Assembly: GCA_947306495.1 (NCBI GenBank)
Contig: CAMZGT010000005.1
Span: forward strand, 1 to 63,051
Length of the DNA: 63,051 bases
Reading direction: 5' to 3'
Origin: an uncultured Acinetobacter sp.
Lineage (GTDB): Bacteria > Cyanobacteriota > Vampirovibrionia > Gastranaerophilales > Gastranaerophilaceae
Numbering within the stretch: the stretch's first letter is position 1; every line of letters begins with the position of its first letter. The position numbers were made by a program, and so were the translations under genes. Under the pieces are notes generated by a model that ran no database searches, was not told the origin of the DNA, and worked only from the letters and a program-made list of their open reading frames with translations. This document shows positions 1 through 10,243 of this stretch, in pieces.

Positions 1-1
1 A

Positions 2-457
2 TCAGGCTTTGACTACGATTCTAAAATGGCTAAAATTATAGCATCTTATAAAGCAGGAGTTATTATACAGCATTCACAAGGAACTCCTGAAAATATGCAA
101 ATATCACCTCAATATGATGATGTTATGGAAGAAATTTATCTGAGTTTGCAAAACAAAACTGAGTATGCGCATTCTCTGGGAATAAAAGATATAATTATTG
201 ATCCTGGGATAGGATTTGGTAAAACTCGTGAAAATAATTTTGAAATATTAAACAGAATAGAAGAATTTTACACCCTTAAACTTCCTTTAATGGTAGGGGT
301 TTCAAGAAAAGGGTTTTTGACAAAAAATGGTGATAACAATTTGAAAGATGCACTAACTATTGCTGTTTCATACCCTTTAATTTTAAAAGGAGTAGATTAT
401 TTGAGAGTTCATAATGTAAAAATGCATAAAGCTATTCTCCGAGCGGCTAATATTTAA
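2..457 (+). CDS. folP: Dihydropteroate synthase, C-terminal part
   Basis: This is the 3' part of a dihydropteroate synthase, the folate enzyme that joins p-aminobenzoate to the dihydropterin pyrophosphate. The frame is open to the left edge and begins SGFDYDSKMA, which resembles the family's NDISG...D..M segment, so the true start lies outside the window. Seen motifs are DPGIGFGKT (pterin-binding loop) and VGVSRKGF near the end, both diagnostic of FolP. About 150 residues of a roughly 270-residue enzyme are present. The next gene starts about 80 bases downstream on the same strand. Identity is firm and only the N-terminus is missing. Confidence 0.93.
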   Translation, partial: SGFDYDSKMAKIIASYKAGVIIQHSQGTPENMQISPQYDDVMEEIYLSLQNKTEYAHSLGIKDIIIDPGIGFGKTRENNFEILNRIEEFYTLKLPLMVGVSRKGFLTKNGDNNLKDALTIAVSYPLILKGVDYLRVHNVKMHKAILRAANI

Positions 458-538
458 GTGCCCTGTAAGGCAATTTATCTTTCAATGTATATGCTCTAAT
501 ATGGTTAGTACAAATTAGTATATTGTATGGTGAGAACT

Positions 539-1393
539 ATGAAAGATTTAATTTTTTTGTGTGCATTTTTATACAGTCTAAAGCTTGTTTTTATATCACA
601 GAGTTTATTTGCATATGTAGTTGTTATACTCCTAACGATAGTATTTTCAATAAAATATTTTAGAAAAAGTATTGAAACAGAAAAATTGGTTAGTGAATTT
701 CGAAAAAAGGTAAGTAAGCAAAACAAATATTTTTTAGAGATTTTGAACCATGATATAAAAATTCCTGTAATAGCTCAAATAAGAGGATTGGAACTTTTAA
801 AAAAAGAAAACTTCGGGAAAATTAATAAAGAGCAGGAATATATGCTTCAACAGATAACGCACTCTTGTCGATGTATTCTTAATATGATTGGTATGTTGGA
901 AAGTGTGAATAATTTTGAAAATAATTCTTATAAACTAACGTATGAAAAATTTAATGTTGCGGATTTAATAATATCTTGTTTTGAAAAGTTAGGAAATATT
1001 GCTGCGGATAAAAATATCACGTTTTCTTTAAACGGACAAAGGGATTCTTGGCTGGTAGCAGATAAGGCAGAAATCAAAAGAGTAATTTTAAGTTTGCTGG
1101 AAAATTCTATAAGTTATTCTAGTATCGGAACAAGATTGGAAATAAATTTATTAGCAAACGACAGTGCTCTAAATTTTTCTGTTGCTGGCATGAAATTTGC
1201 TTACAGAAATTTATTACCTGATAGTTACTCTCCAGTCGGACACAATATAGGGATGCATTTATGTAAAAAAATTATAGAATTGCATAACGGAAAATTTTTT
1301 ACAAATACTAACAATGGATTTTTGAACTCTTTTTCTTTTATAATCCCCAAAACTCCCGAAATTAGAGAAAATATACTGATAAAAACTGTGTAA
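539..1393 (+). CDS. Membrane sensor histidine kinase (HisKA-like)
   Basis: A protein of about 284 residues with two N-terminal hydrophobic helices (roughly residues 3-40) and a cytoplasmic kinase region. The H-box-like NHDIKIP (around residue 70) would carry the phosphorylated His. A later LLENSISYSS resembles the N-box of the HATPase domain, and NIGMHLCKKIIELHNGKF resembles its C-terminal G2 region. The ATP-binding part is divergent: the usual DxGxG G1 motif is not obvious. I prefer the ATG at 539, which follows a GGTGAG sequence, over the in-frame ATG at 527. No partner response regulator is adjacent. A role in signal transduction is likely, but the signal is unknown and full kinase activity is uncertain. 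Confidence 0.7.
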   Translation: MKDLIFLCAFLYSLKLVFISQSLFAYVVVILLTIVFSIKYFRKSIETEKLVSEFRKKVSKQNKYFLEILNHDIKIPVIAQIRGLELLKKENFGKINKEQEYMLQQITHSCRCILNMIGMLESVNNFENNSYKLTYEKFNVADLIISCFEKLGNIAADKNITFSLNGQRDSWLVADKAEIKRVILSLLENSISYSSIGTRLEINLLANDSALNFSVAGMKFAYRNLLPDSYSPVGHNIGMHLCKKIIELHNGKFFTNTNNGFLNSFSFIIPKTPEIRENILIKTV

Positions 1394-1591
1394 TTTTTAT
1401 AAGTGTAATATAAACATTTGTAAACAAATTAAAATTTTACACTAGAAAAACTTTGAAAAAATGTTAATATATGAATTAAGGACCTGGAGAATTTAACAAA
1501 TTAATTTGTAGAATTGTAAAATTTTTGTAATAAACAATCAATTTTTTAAATTTAGATGTTTTATAGGTTATGTAGTTTAGAAGGCGACATA

Positions 1592-3430
1592 GTGGAACAA
1601 AAACAAAAAATAGCTGAAATAAATTCATCAAACACAGATAAGACAACGGTTACATCTCCATTGTCATCAGTTAATTTAGTTTCAAAAGTTAATTCTTTGA
1701 CTTTAAACAGTACATCTCATTCTTATTATGTGGCACCTAAAAAGGCAAACGGTAATGATAAGAATGTCGAATCTGATTACAGTTATGTCATAAGTGAACT
1801 TGTAAAATTGGGTGAAATTCTGTCCTTGAACGAATTTTATTCAAAAATATACTCAATTTTACAGCAAAAATTTGATTCTGGATTTATGGCAGTAGGACTA
1901 TACAAAGAGCAGTCGAATTGTATAAATTTAAGATTACAGGATAAGCTGGGTAACTTTTATTCCACTAAAGTCTTTTTGAAAGATTCCGAGAATCCTATTG
2001 TTCAGGCTTTTAATTCTCAAAAGCCAGTATACAGGGATAATGTTGAGTTTTTAAAATTATCGTATTTTAAAAACAATTCAGCAGTTATATTGCCATTATT
2101 GTCTGTTAATAAATGTTTAGGAGTAATAATTTTTGCGGATATAAATCCCAAACAGAATATTACTCTTTACTCGCATATAGCAAATTATGCGGCATTAATT
2201 TCTCATAATTATGACTTGGTTGCAAGAAGTGACGCATACATTAATACTGATAGTTTGACGTTGTTGTATAATCATAGAGGTTTCCAAGAAATTCTTTCAA
2301 ATGAAATTTCAAGTGCAAAAGTAAGCAAACAAGAACTTTCTATTTTGATGATGGATATTTGCAATATTACCAAAATTAACAGAGAGATGGGGCACGCCAA
2401 GGGCGATGAAGTTATTAAACTGGTTGCTGAAAATATTAAAAAGAATTTACGAGAAAATGATATTGCTGCAAGATACGGCGGAGACGAACTTGCAATAATA
2501 TTACCGAACACATCAGTAGAACAGGCTAAGTATGTTGCAGAATATTTAACGTATTCGCTATCTTGTTTTTATATAGATGATGTAGGGCCGGTTAAAGTAT
2601 CTGTCGGAATTTCAACTTATCCATCAAGCGCAGACGATAAGGAAAAATTACTAATATTGGCAGAGCAAGCTATGTATATCTCTAAAGCCAAAGGTTATAA
2701 AGATGGCATGTCAGCAATAATAAGTTCATGTGATTTTAACTTCTGGGATGACATAGCTCTTAAGTCGTATGCAACAGTGTTAGGCAAACGTCATGCACAG
2801 CTTGGTATAAACTTTGAGGAAGATTTGATAACAAAGTTCAATGCAGAGCATTCAATAGAAGGTAATAAAATATTTGAAATTGCTACATCACTGGCAGGTG
2901 CTATTGATGCCAAAGATCCTTATACGAAGGATCATTCAACCTCTGTATCGAGATTTTCAGAGGCATTAGCAAGGGCAATTAATCTGCCTGAGGAAGAAAT
3001 CGAACGCATCAGATTAGGTGCGTTATTGCACGATGTTGGTAAAATCGGTATACCGGAAACAGTTCTTCAAAAACAAGGTCCCCTTTCTGATGAAGAATGG
3101 CAGATAATGAAACAACATCCGGCTATCGGTGTTGATAAAGTTTTGATGCCAAATGCAGCTTTAAGAGATTTAATACCTATAGTAAAATATCACCATGAAA
3201 GGGTTGATGGTAAAGGATATCCTGAAGGTTTGACAAAGGATCAAATCCCTCTTGCTGCAAAGATTGTTGCGATTGCAGATACTTATCACGCTTTGATTAG
3301 TGACAGACCGTATCGCAGAGGTATGGATATAGAAAAGGCAATTTCTATATTGGAAGACGGCTCTGGAACACAGTGGGATGCAGATTTAATCAGAACATTT
3401 ATAAGTATTGCTCCATCTTTGGGTGTATAA
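1592..3430 (+). CDS. GAF-like/GGDEF/HD-GYP cyclic-di-GMP protein
   Basis: A c-di-GMP turnover protein. From the GTG start, residues about 60-205 look like a GAF-type sensor. A GGDEF domain follows, with RYGGDEL at about 294-300 (intact cyclase signature), then an HD-GYP phosphodiesterase domain with HD at 480-481 (HDVGKIG) and GYP at 542-544 (GKGYPEG). Both active-site signatures are intact, so it could both make and degrade c-di-GMP. The GTG at 1592 has an AGAAGG ribosome site 7 bases upstream and is a better start than the in-frame ATG at 1556. No signal peptide or membrane segment is seen, so it is probably cytoplasmic. It may act on motility, given the flagellar genes nearby. Confidence 0.88.
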   Translation: MEQKQKIAEINSSNTDKTTVTSPLSSVNLVSKVNSLTLNSTSHSYYVAPKKANGNDKNVESDYSYVISELVKLGEILSLNEFYSKIYSILQQKFDSGFMAVGLYKEQSNCINLRLQDKLGNFYSTKVFLKDSENPIVQAFNSQKPVYRDNVEFLKLSYFKNNSAVILPLLSVNKCLGVIIFADINPKQNITLYSHIANYAALISHNYDLVARSDAYINTDSLTLLYNHRGFQEILSNEISSAKVSKQELSILMMDICNITKINREMGHAKGDEVIKLVAENIKKNLRENDIAARYGGDELAIILPNTSVEQAKYVAEYLTYSLSCFYIDDVGPVKVSVGISTYPSSADDKEKLLILAEQAMYISKAKGYKDGMSAIISSCDFNFWDDIALKSYATVLGKRHAQLGINFEEDLITKFNAEHSIEGNKIFEIATSLAGAIDAKDPYTKDHSTSVSRFSEALARAINLPEEEIERIRLGALLHDVGKIGIPETVLQKQGPLSDEEWQIMKQHPAIGVDKVLMPNAALRDLIPIVKYHHERVDGKGYPEGLTKDQIPLAAKIVAIADTYHALISDRPYRRGMDIEKAISILEDGSGTQWDADLIRTFISIAPSLGV

Positions 3431-3476
3431 TTTAATTTTTATACAAAACAAAAATCGGAATTTAAATCCTGCTTTT

Positions 3477-3950
3477 TTATTCTGCATATCTTAGAAAAAT
3501 TTGTTGTTTAGTTTGCATCATTTCTTCTGTAATTAACCATTTTCCGCTTGGTTGTTTTTCGATAATTTGGTATGTTTTTAATTTATAAGTTTCGCCTTTT
3601 GGCTGTCTTAAAGCAGAAATTTTATATTTTTTATTCGGAATAATTTCGGTTACAGCATAATTTGAATAAGAATTTGTATATCCTCTGAGTTTTGCACCTG
3701 CTTGTCCGATTTTCATTTGTTTTATGTATGTTGCTGTATCAGTATATGCATTTGCTGTAGTTCCGTCAGGCTTAACAACTTGTCGAATGATTTTCGCGGA
3801 AGGAGAGTACATATCTGCAATAGTGTTACTATATGTATTTGCCGCATTAACGTAATTTTGAAAAAATGTCAGTGCTTCTTGAGCTCCGTCTGCATATGCC
3901 GCCAGAGTAATACAAACTGTTGCGACTAATGATAATAAAAATTTTTTCAT
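3477..3950 (-). CDS. Secreted NTF2-like protein
   Basis: A 157-residue protein with a clear signal peptide (residues 1-20, MKKFLLSLVA...AYADG). The mature part resembles the NTF2/SnoaL-like fold used by many small periplasmic proteins: ALTFFQNYVNAAN, a variable middle, and a C-terminal strand ending with KWLITEE. No catalytic residues can be assigned. It lies convergent to the GGDEF/HD-GYP gene and about 50 bases downstream of lysC on the same strand, so it may be read through from lysC. The function is unknown; envelope location is likely. Confidence 0.6.
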   Translation of the reverse strand: MKKFLLSLVATVCITLAAYADGAQEALTFFQNYVNAANTYSNTIADMYSPSAKIIRQVVKPDGTTANAYTDTATYIKQMKIGQAGAKLRGYTNSYSNYAVTEIIPNKKYKISALRQPKGETYKLKTYQIIEKQPSGKWLITEEMMQTKQQIFLRYAE

Positions 3951-4003
3951 TTTTTATCCTCTTTGTAATTATCAAACGATATTCTGTAAAAAATAGTTCA
4001 TTT

Positions 4004-5269
4004 TTAGATATTTGGTAAATCGCCTTTTACTTCGGCAATTTCGTCACTTTCTAAATGAAATGCACTATGTAAGCTTTCTACGGATTTTTTTGCATCGTTT
4101 TCATCAACAATACAACTAATTTTAATTTCACTTGTAGAAATCATCTTAATATTTATATCGTTATCAGCAAGAGTTTTAAACATCTGAGCGGCTATACCGG
4201 GTCTGTCAATCATGCCTGCGCCAACAATAGAAATTTTAGCAATCTTATCATCTACATAGACGTTACTAAAATTCAATTGAGATTTTACTTTTTCAAGTAT
4301 TCGCAGAGTTTGTTCTTTGTCTGCTTTATCAATTGTGAAAGCAATATCATTTGTATTTAAGTCTTTTCTTGCATAAGATTGTATAATCATATCTACTGAA
4401 ATATTAGCTATTGCAAGACCGTTAAATAATATTGCAGCTGTTCCCGGATTATCTTTAACATCACATACAACAATTCTTAATTGTGATAAATCGGAAGCTA
4501 CTCCGGTTACTGGTCTGTGTAATTCCATTTTATTAACTCCTAATATCAAGGTTCCTAAATTATCTAATTTAAACGTTGAACGTACCCTGACAGGCACATC
4601 ATATTGCTTTGCAGTTTCTACCGCACGCGGATGAAGAACGTTTGCACCAACCCTGGCAAGTTCAAGCATTTCTCCGTACGAAATTTCATCGAGTCTTGAT
4701 GCATTTGGCACAATTCTCGGGTCCGTAGTGTAAACTCCTTCTACGTCAGTATAGATATCGCACCTCTTCGCATTTAATGCACCAGCCAAAGCTACAGCGG
4801 AAGTATCAGAACCTCCCCTACCAAGAGTCGTAATTTCCAAATCTTCTGTTACGCCTTGGAAGCCTGCTACAACAACAACTTCACCCCTTGCAAGATGTTT
4901 TTTTATTTTTTCAGTTTCTATGTTTATTATTCTTGCTTTTGAATGAACTTTTTCGGTCATAATACCGACCTGAATAGCATTCATACTGACAGCGGGGCAA
5001 CCTTGAGCTTGCAGTGCCATAGCAAGAAGTGCAATAGAAACTCCTTCCCCTGTAGAAAGAAGCATGTCCATTTCTCTTGACGAAGGGTTATCAGAAATGT
5101 CATGAGCCATTTTAACAAGATAATCGGTAGTATGCCCCATTGCCGACACGACTACAACTATATCATGTCCTAAATTCTTTTCCCTGATGATTGCTTTTGC
5201 TACATTCTTAATTTTTTCCGTATCTGCTACGGAAGTTCCTCCGAACTTTTGTACAATTATATCTTTCAT
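4004..5269 (-). CDS. lysC: Aspartate kinase
   Basis: Aspartokinase catalyses the first step from aspartate to lysine, threonine and methionine. The N-terminal VQKFGGTSVAD (residues 6-16) is the family's ATP/substrate motif, GRGGSDTSAVAL (about 151-162) is the second signature, and two ACT domains fill the C-terminal 160 residues (SIVGAGMIDRPGIA within the second). At 421 residues it is a monofunctional enzyme of normal length, with no homoserine dehydrogenase fused. Feedback control by lysine or threonine through the ACT domains is expected from the family. A good sigma-70-type promoter lies upstream at 5296-5324. The pathway continues with lysA at 26.6 kb. Confidence 0.97.
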   Translation of the reverse strand: MKDIIVQKFGGTSVADTEKIKNVAKAIIREKNLGHDIVVVVSAMGHTTDYLVKMAHDISDNPSSREMDMLLSTGEGVSIALLAMALQAQGCPAVSMNAIQVGIMTEKVHSKARIINIETEKIKKHLARGEVVVVAGFQGVTEDLEITTLGRGGSDTSAVALAGALNAKRCDIYTDVEGVYTTDPRIVPNASRLDEISYGEMLELARVGANVLHPRAVETAKQYDVPVRVRSTFKLDNLGTLILGVNKMELHRPVTGVASDLSQLRIVVCDVKDNPGTAAILFNGLAIANISVDMIIQSYARKDLNTNDIAFTIDKADKEQTLRILEKVKSQLNFSNVYVDDKIAKISIVGAGMIDRPGIAAQMFKTLADNDINIKMISTSEIKISCIVDENDAKKSVESLHSAFHLESDEIAEVKGDLPNI

Positions 5270-5295
5270 TTTTATTTCAACCTGTGCCTTTAAAT

Positions 5296-5324
5296 ATTAT
5301 ATATATAAACATGTTCTTTGACAA
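5296..5324 (-). promoter_or_regulatory. Sigma-70-type promoter for lysC
   Basis: On the minus strand a TTGTCA -35 box (5319-5324) and a perfect TATAAT -10 box (5296-5301) are separated by 17 bases. The -10 lies about 27 bases before the lysC ATG. Confidence 0.6.
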
Positions 5325-5512
5325 CATTTTTATCAAGAATCAGTTTTAAATATTATTTTGTGTTATTGATGTAAACTTTTGTAAAGTTTTTTATAAAAAA
5401 TCATGGAAAAATAGCAAAAAGATTTTTTACGTTTTTTATGGATAATATCTAGCCAATCTATTAAAAACAAATATAAATAAATCATAAAGCATGCAAAAAG
5501 GAGTAAAAACGT

Positions 5513-7402
5513 ATGAACATTACAACAAACGAACTTATGTTATTGAACAAAATCAGATTTGGGGAAGCAGAAAATCCTAAACCGACAGTTGAAGAACCGG
5601 TTGCAGAAGAACAATCACCTGAAAAAGGTATGAATGCCTTAATGTTTAAAGGTATGCAAAATTTGATGAGTAATCCCGGTTTGGCACAACAAACTGGTGC
5701 TATGAATAGTACTAATGTTGCTTTCCAAGGTAAATTTGCGCAAAAAGCTATGATAGGAACTTTAGCTTTGAGCTCTTTATTGGCAGCAAGCACATTCCAA
5801 TCATGCAGACCGTATGACAGTCCTATTAGTGTTAGTCAATCAGTAGAAGTTAAACTTGATATGCAAGTAATTACAGCAATGTTGGCAGAGTTGCAAGCTA
5901 TGCGTCAGGATATGAAAGATAGAGATGCTGCTCAAGAAGCAAGATTTGCAAGATTATATGCATTACTTGTTGATATGAGTGAAACACTTGCAAATTTGGA
6001 AGACGGTCAAAATGCTAAAAATGCATTATTAACTCAAATTTGGGCAAATCAAAACACTTATATTTCATTATTGCAGGATGAAAAAACTTCTAGAGAAGAG
6101 GCAATGAAGTTATTTTTACAATTCTATGAAGATTATAAAAATGATAAAATTACATTATCTCAATTCTTACAAGCAATACAGGATCATGTAGCAAACATTG
6201 ATGCAAATGTAGCTGATTTATTGGCATCATTCAAGCATTATGTTAACAACCAAAATAAATTCCAAGTTTTGGCTATATTATATGCTCAACAAATAGCTTA
6301 TAATACACAAGCAACAGCTCACAATACAGCATCAACTGACAAAAAAATGGATAAATTAATTGCAGCAGCAGACAGTGCAATGACTTATATGGGCGGAACA
6401 GCAGCAAAACTTGAAGATATTGAAGAAGCTATTATCAATGCAGATAACAATAACCAAGCAGGTCAGCAAAAATTAGCGCAAGAAATTCAAAAAGCAAAAG
6501 ATGCTTTGATGGCACTTGGTTACCAAAAAATGTTCCTTGACTCTATGAATGATTCACAAATAATTGCGTTGTTAAAGGAACAAAATGCATTATTAAGACA
6601 AACTCAACAAGACTTAAAAGATTTGAAAAATAAATTCACTCAAGGTATGATTGATGCTCAAAAATATGCACTTGAAGTTACAAAGCTATTAAGAGATATC
6701 AAAAAAGATATGGGTGTATTAACTGTAGCTGTAGTAGACTTGACTAAGAGTGTTAAACAAAGTGAAGCAAATACTAACAAATTATTAACACAAATTAGGA
6801 ATAGCGGATATCACAGAAACTACTTAATTGAACAATTGTTAAATGCACACGAAGCAGAAGCTGCTGACAGAGGTGCTTTAAAAACAGCATTTGAAGAATT
6901 ATTAAACGTAGTTAAGAATATTGACGGCACTTCAACATCTATATACAATGCTCTTCTTGAACGCGGTTTAAGCAAACAAGAAATTGAAGAATTCTTCAAG
7001 ATATTGAATATGCACCAAGAAGAAAGAAACAACAATCTGATAGATGCAGAAACTGCTAACAAAGATGAAATTATTGCAGCTATTAACGATTTCAAAGCAG
7101 ATCAACTAGCTAAAGATGATGCAATGATTAAGGTACAAAACTTAATCCTTGATAAACTTACCGAAATAGCAGGTAATATTGATAATAACCAAGGTAATAC
7201 AGTAGATCTTACTAAACTTGAAAAAGGTTTGGCTGATATCCTTGCAGCAATCAAGGCATTGCCACAAACAAATCCTAATTATATGGATATATTAAACAAA
7301 ATTTACAATAAAATAGGTGATATCAAGTGTACTTGTGATTGTCAAGCAGATGCATCAAATCACGAAGGTATTTTACAAGATATCAATGACATTCTTGGCT
7401 AA
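5513..7402 (+). CDS. Large coiled-coil protein with internal lipoprotein-like signal
   Basis: A 629-residue protein of unknown function. Residues 1-75 are polar and include INKIRFGE-like and TNVAFQGKF segments. Residues 78-98 (a Lys, a hydrophobic stretch, then FQSC) look like a lipoprotein signal peptide placed internally. From about 110 to 600 it is rich in Gln, Asn, Ala and Lys with long predicted coiled coils. The last 20 residues contain CTCDC. The start has a good ribosome site (AAAAAGGAG). It may be a surface or envelope fibre-like protein, but this is inference. It stands alone between lysC (divergent) and the convergent 917-residue unknown, with a strong terminator after it. Confidence 0.75.
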   Translation: MNITTNELMLLNKIRFGEAENPKPTVEEPVAEEQSPEKGMNALMFKGMQNLMSNPGLAQQTGAMNSTNVAFQGKFAQKAMIGTLALSSLLAASTFQSCRPYDSPISVSQSVEVKLDMQVITAMLAELQAMRQDMKDRDAAQEARFARLYALLVDMSETLANLEDGQNAKNALLTQIWANQNTYISLLQDEKTSREEAMKLFLQFYEDYKNDKITLSQFLQAIQDHVANIDANVADLLASFKHYVNNQNKFQVLAILYAQQIAYNTQATAHNTASTDKKMDKLIAAADSAMTYMGGTAAKLEDIEEAIINADNNNQAGQQKLAQEIQKAKDALMALGYQKMFLDSMNDSQIIALLKEQNALLRQTQQDLKDLKNKFTQGMIDAQKYALEVTKLLRDIKKDMGVLTVAVVDLTKSVKQSEANTNKLLTQIRNSGYHRNYLIEQLLNAHEAEAADRGALKTAFEELLNVVKNIDGTSTSIYNALLERGLSKQEIEEFFKILNMHQEERNNNLIDAETANKDEIIAAINDFKADQLAKDDAMIKVQNLILDKLTEIAGNIDNNQGNTVDLTKLEKGLADILAAIKALPQTNPNYMDILNKIYNKIGDIKCTCDCQADASNHEGILQDINDILG

Positions 7403-7427
7403 CAGCGAATAAATGCGGGATGCATAA

Positions 7428-7464
7428 AGAAAAGAGGCAGTTTCTTTGAATCTGCCTCTTTTCT
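7428..7464. terminator. Bidirectional terminator
   Basis: A perfect 13-bp stem (7428-7440 with 7452-7464) and an 11-base loop, A-rich on the left arm and T-rich on the right arm. It sits between two convergent genes, so it can end transcription from both sides. Confidence 0.85.
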
Positions 7465-7489
7465 AGAAAAACAACCATATACTCTGTAA

Positions 7490-10243
7490 TTAGTTACAAT
7501 TTTTTGCTTTTGGATTTTGTTTTAAGTATGAATCTCTTGCTGCGCTTGCCTGTTGCATAGCATCTCTGCCGTTAAAATGTCTTCTTTCTATTACCTCACC
7601 GGTTCTGCTATTTGTAACAGTCATTGTTGCGTTGCCGTCTCTTGCAGCACTTCCGCCTCGTAATTGTGTATCACCTGCGTGGCCTGATCTGTAGTTCGCT
7701 TTACCGTATCTTGTAACTTTGAAATTACCTTTAATGTTAGGATCTCTTTCGCAGACAGTTGTTTCGTTTATTATGATTTGAGGAATTTTTTGTTCACCGA
7801 TAGCTTGAGCGTGGAGAACTTTAATGTATTCTTCAACATCGAATCCTTCGACTCCTGCAAACGCTGCTCTGATGTTAGCATCTTTAGTTCCTGCTTTTAG
7901 TGATATTTCTGTCAACTTTTTAAGATTTTCAAGTGTATAATTGTTATTGTTTACTGCTTGCATAACTTTCATCATTCTGATTCTTGTGTTTTGATTTGGT
8001 ACGTATTGTGACAAGCAATCATATTGTGCAGCTAAGTTAGCCCAAGCAACTCCTTTTGTTGTATCAACTTTCACTTCTGTAGGGGTTGGAGCTACTGCAT
8101 CAGCACCGTTTTCTCCTGCTATGCAAACTTCAATTTCGTCTTCTTTGCGTTCATGCTTATCCCATTTCTTTTGTGCAAAGAATTTTCTGCATTCTTCAGG
8201 GTTCATAGTAGAACCTAAGCCTGCTGCAACTCGCATATCGTTTTGGAATTCAGTGTGCCAATCATCTCCGTATTGTTCTACATATTTGTCAACAAGAGCT
8301 TTTACAGCTTCTACTTTCATTGGGCTACTTGCATATCTTTCTGCAATATATTCTTTGTATCTGTTTGCATCTGTATAACGATTGTCTTTGAAGTCATAAT
8401 CGGATGGTGACAAACAAGTTTTTTCAGCTTTATCAGCACCTGCTATAATTCCTGTCAAAATGCCTGCTGCAGCTCCGATTGGAAGTCCGTTGATAAGACC
8501 GAATAGAGTATTTACTTTTTGAGAATCAGGTTTGATAACTTGTTGGAATACTGTAATAAGAACTTTACCTGCAGTCAAATCTGTTGTATTGTATTGAACG
8601 CCACTGTCACTTAGTTGTTTTTTAAGAGTTTCAGCCATAGTCTTGTCATTAATTTCAATATTTACCATTTGTGTAACTTCAAGAGCGCCGTGTCTTGCAA
8701 CCAAACCGCCTAATAAACCTGCTAAAGCAGATGCTGCTCCTGTAATAGCTCCGATACCTATCGCTTTTGCAAAATCTTTGTGTTCAATTTTTGCACCGAT
8801 CAACTTAACTAAAGCTCTTGCTTCAGCAGTAGTCAAACCGTCTTTCCCTGAAAGTCCCATTCTGTCATTCATATGAGCTTTTAAGTTTTCAATTTCTGAT
8901 GAATTCGGATCAACATCATTACGGCTTAATACATAATCTAATCCGATATCGTTAATTACATCCTTAGCAATATTTTCTAAGTTGTATGTTCCGTCTTGGT
9001 TAATGTATGCATCATTTCTGCCTAATTTCAATACAAGTTTTTCTGCATCGTGTGTAGAATCTTTAGTTATACCTGTAATGCCACTGTATTGTTTAAATGC
9101 TTTCCAAGAAGTTACTCCGTTTATAGCTCTTTTAATGTCTTGTTGAAGTTCTTCTGCAGAAACATTTGTCTTTCCGGAAGTTGTTTTATAAACGTTATTT
9201 TCACGAGCGTTTACTTCCATATCCATTTTTATGGTTTTTGTACGATCATTGCTTGTCGTTCTTTCGTAGGCATCTTCTAAGAAATTATCATTGCTTACAT
9301 TTAAATTTTTCAATATTTTACGCATTTCACTTTTTGTAGTTGCGTTTTGGAGTCTTTGAGCAATTTCTCTGTCAGCTCTTAGTTCAGCCAAAATTACTCC
9401 TTTATCTTCTGGACTAATTTCTGTATCAGCTTCTATTGCTTCAATTGCAGCCTCTACATCTTTTGTTTTTGTGTTTACAACGGATGCTTCATATCTTACA
9501 GCCATTTGTTTTGCTTCTTTTTCAAGAATATCAAGAGCATCATTTGTATAATCGTTTTTATGTCCCTTTAGCTCTTTCTTTAGTTCTTTAAATTTTGCAC
9601 CAAAATTGTGACTGCCTGATAATTTAGTAATATATTTTTCTCTTAAAGAAGTTAATTCTTTAGCAATAGCAACTTCTTCTGCCATATCTTCAAGACTGTC
9701 GTTAATAAAATCTTTTTGGAACTTGCTTGCATTTGGTAATGCTGCTAAAGCTGCTTTTTTTACACCTTTAACTTCTTTTTTGCTTGTTACATTATCAAGA
9801 TTAACTTTATCTAATACGGCAGCAACTTCTTCAACGGCTTGTTTGTATGCCGGAGAAACTACTACATTTCCGTTTTCGTCTTTTACAATTTCACCATTGT
9901 TTCTTTGTGCATACTTTGTACTTAGAGCATCAATAATACCATCTTTATCAGCACCTGATTTTGCAAGCTCTTTTACTTCTCTTAAAACACTTTTTGCAAC
10001 TGTTTTATTAACAGTTCCGGAAGTTTGAGGATTGCTTGCCTTAACTTCTAATCCCATAAGGGATTTATATTCGCTATCGTTTTCTAAATTAGCATTTTTA
10101 ACGCTGTTTTTGAAAATAGATATTTCCGTTTCTGTATCTATTTTACCGTTTCCGTTTCCTTCAGAATCTCCGATTTTCTTATCGGCCTCCAAAGCTAAAT
10201 TTCTTAGTGTCTCATTTTGAATTTTAGAAATGTCAAAATCCAT
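7490..10243 (-). CDS. Large unknown protein with EF-hand-like N-terminus and two Gly/Ala-rich membrane segments
   Basis: A 917-residue protein not assigned to a family. Residues 26-45 form an acidic loop (NGNGKIDTETEISIF) like an EF-hand or dockerin calcium loop. A closely similar segment starts the glucosaminidase-like protein at 28080. Residues about 50-430 are charged and helical. Two Gly/Ala-rich hydrophobic segments occur near 505-530 and 595-625 and could be membrane-inserting helices, separated by about 70 polar residues. The C-terminus is polar with RSGHAGDTQLRGGSAARDGN. No signal peptide is present. A ribosome site (AAAAGGAG) precedes the ATG. It has its own transcription unit ending at the shared terminator. 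It could be a membrane-active or exported protein; no function is claimed. Confidence 0.75.
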   Translation of the reverse strand: MDFDISKIQNETLRNLALEADKKIGDSEGNGNGKIDTETEISIFKNSVKNANLENDSEYKSLMGLEVKASNPQTSGTVNKTVAKSVLREVKELAKSGADKDGIIDALSTKYAQRNNGEIVKDENGNVVVSPAYKQAVEEVAAVLDKVNLDNVTSKKEVKGVKKAALAALPNASKFQKDFINDSLEDMAEEVAIAKELTSLREKYITKLSGSHNFGAKFKELKKELKGHKNDYTNDALDILEKEAKQMAVRYEASVVNTKTKDVEAAIEAIEADTEISPEDKGVILAELRADREIAQRLQNATTKSEMRKILKNLNVSNDNFLEDAYERTTSNDRTKTIKMDMEVNARENNVYKTTSGKTNVSAEELQQDIKRAINGVTSWKAFKQYSGITGITKDSTHDAEKLVLKLGRNDAYINQDGTYNLENIAKDVINDIGLDYVLSRNDVDPNSSEIENLKAHMNDRMGLSGKDGLTTAEARALVKLIGAKIEHKDFAKAIGIGAITGAASALAGLLGGLVARHGALEVTQMVNIEINDKTMAETLKKQLSDSGVQYNTTDLTAGKVLITVFQQVIKPDSQKVNTLFGLINGLPIGAAAGILTGIIAGADKAEKTCLSPSDYDFKDNRYTDANRYKEYIAERYASSPMKVEAVKALVDKYVEQYGDDWHTEFQNDMRVAAGLGSTMNPEECRKFFAQKKWDKHERKEDEIEVCIAGENGADAVAPTPTEVKVDTTKGVAWANLAAQYDCLSQYVPNQNTRIRMMKVMQAVNNNNYTLENLKKLTEISLKAGTKDANIRAAFAGVEGFDVEEYIKVLHAQAIGEQKIPQIIINETTVCERDPNIKGNFKVTRYGKANYRSGHAGDTQLRGGSAARDGNATMTVTNSRTGEVIERRHFNGRDAMQQASAARDSYLKQNPKAKNCN

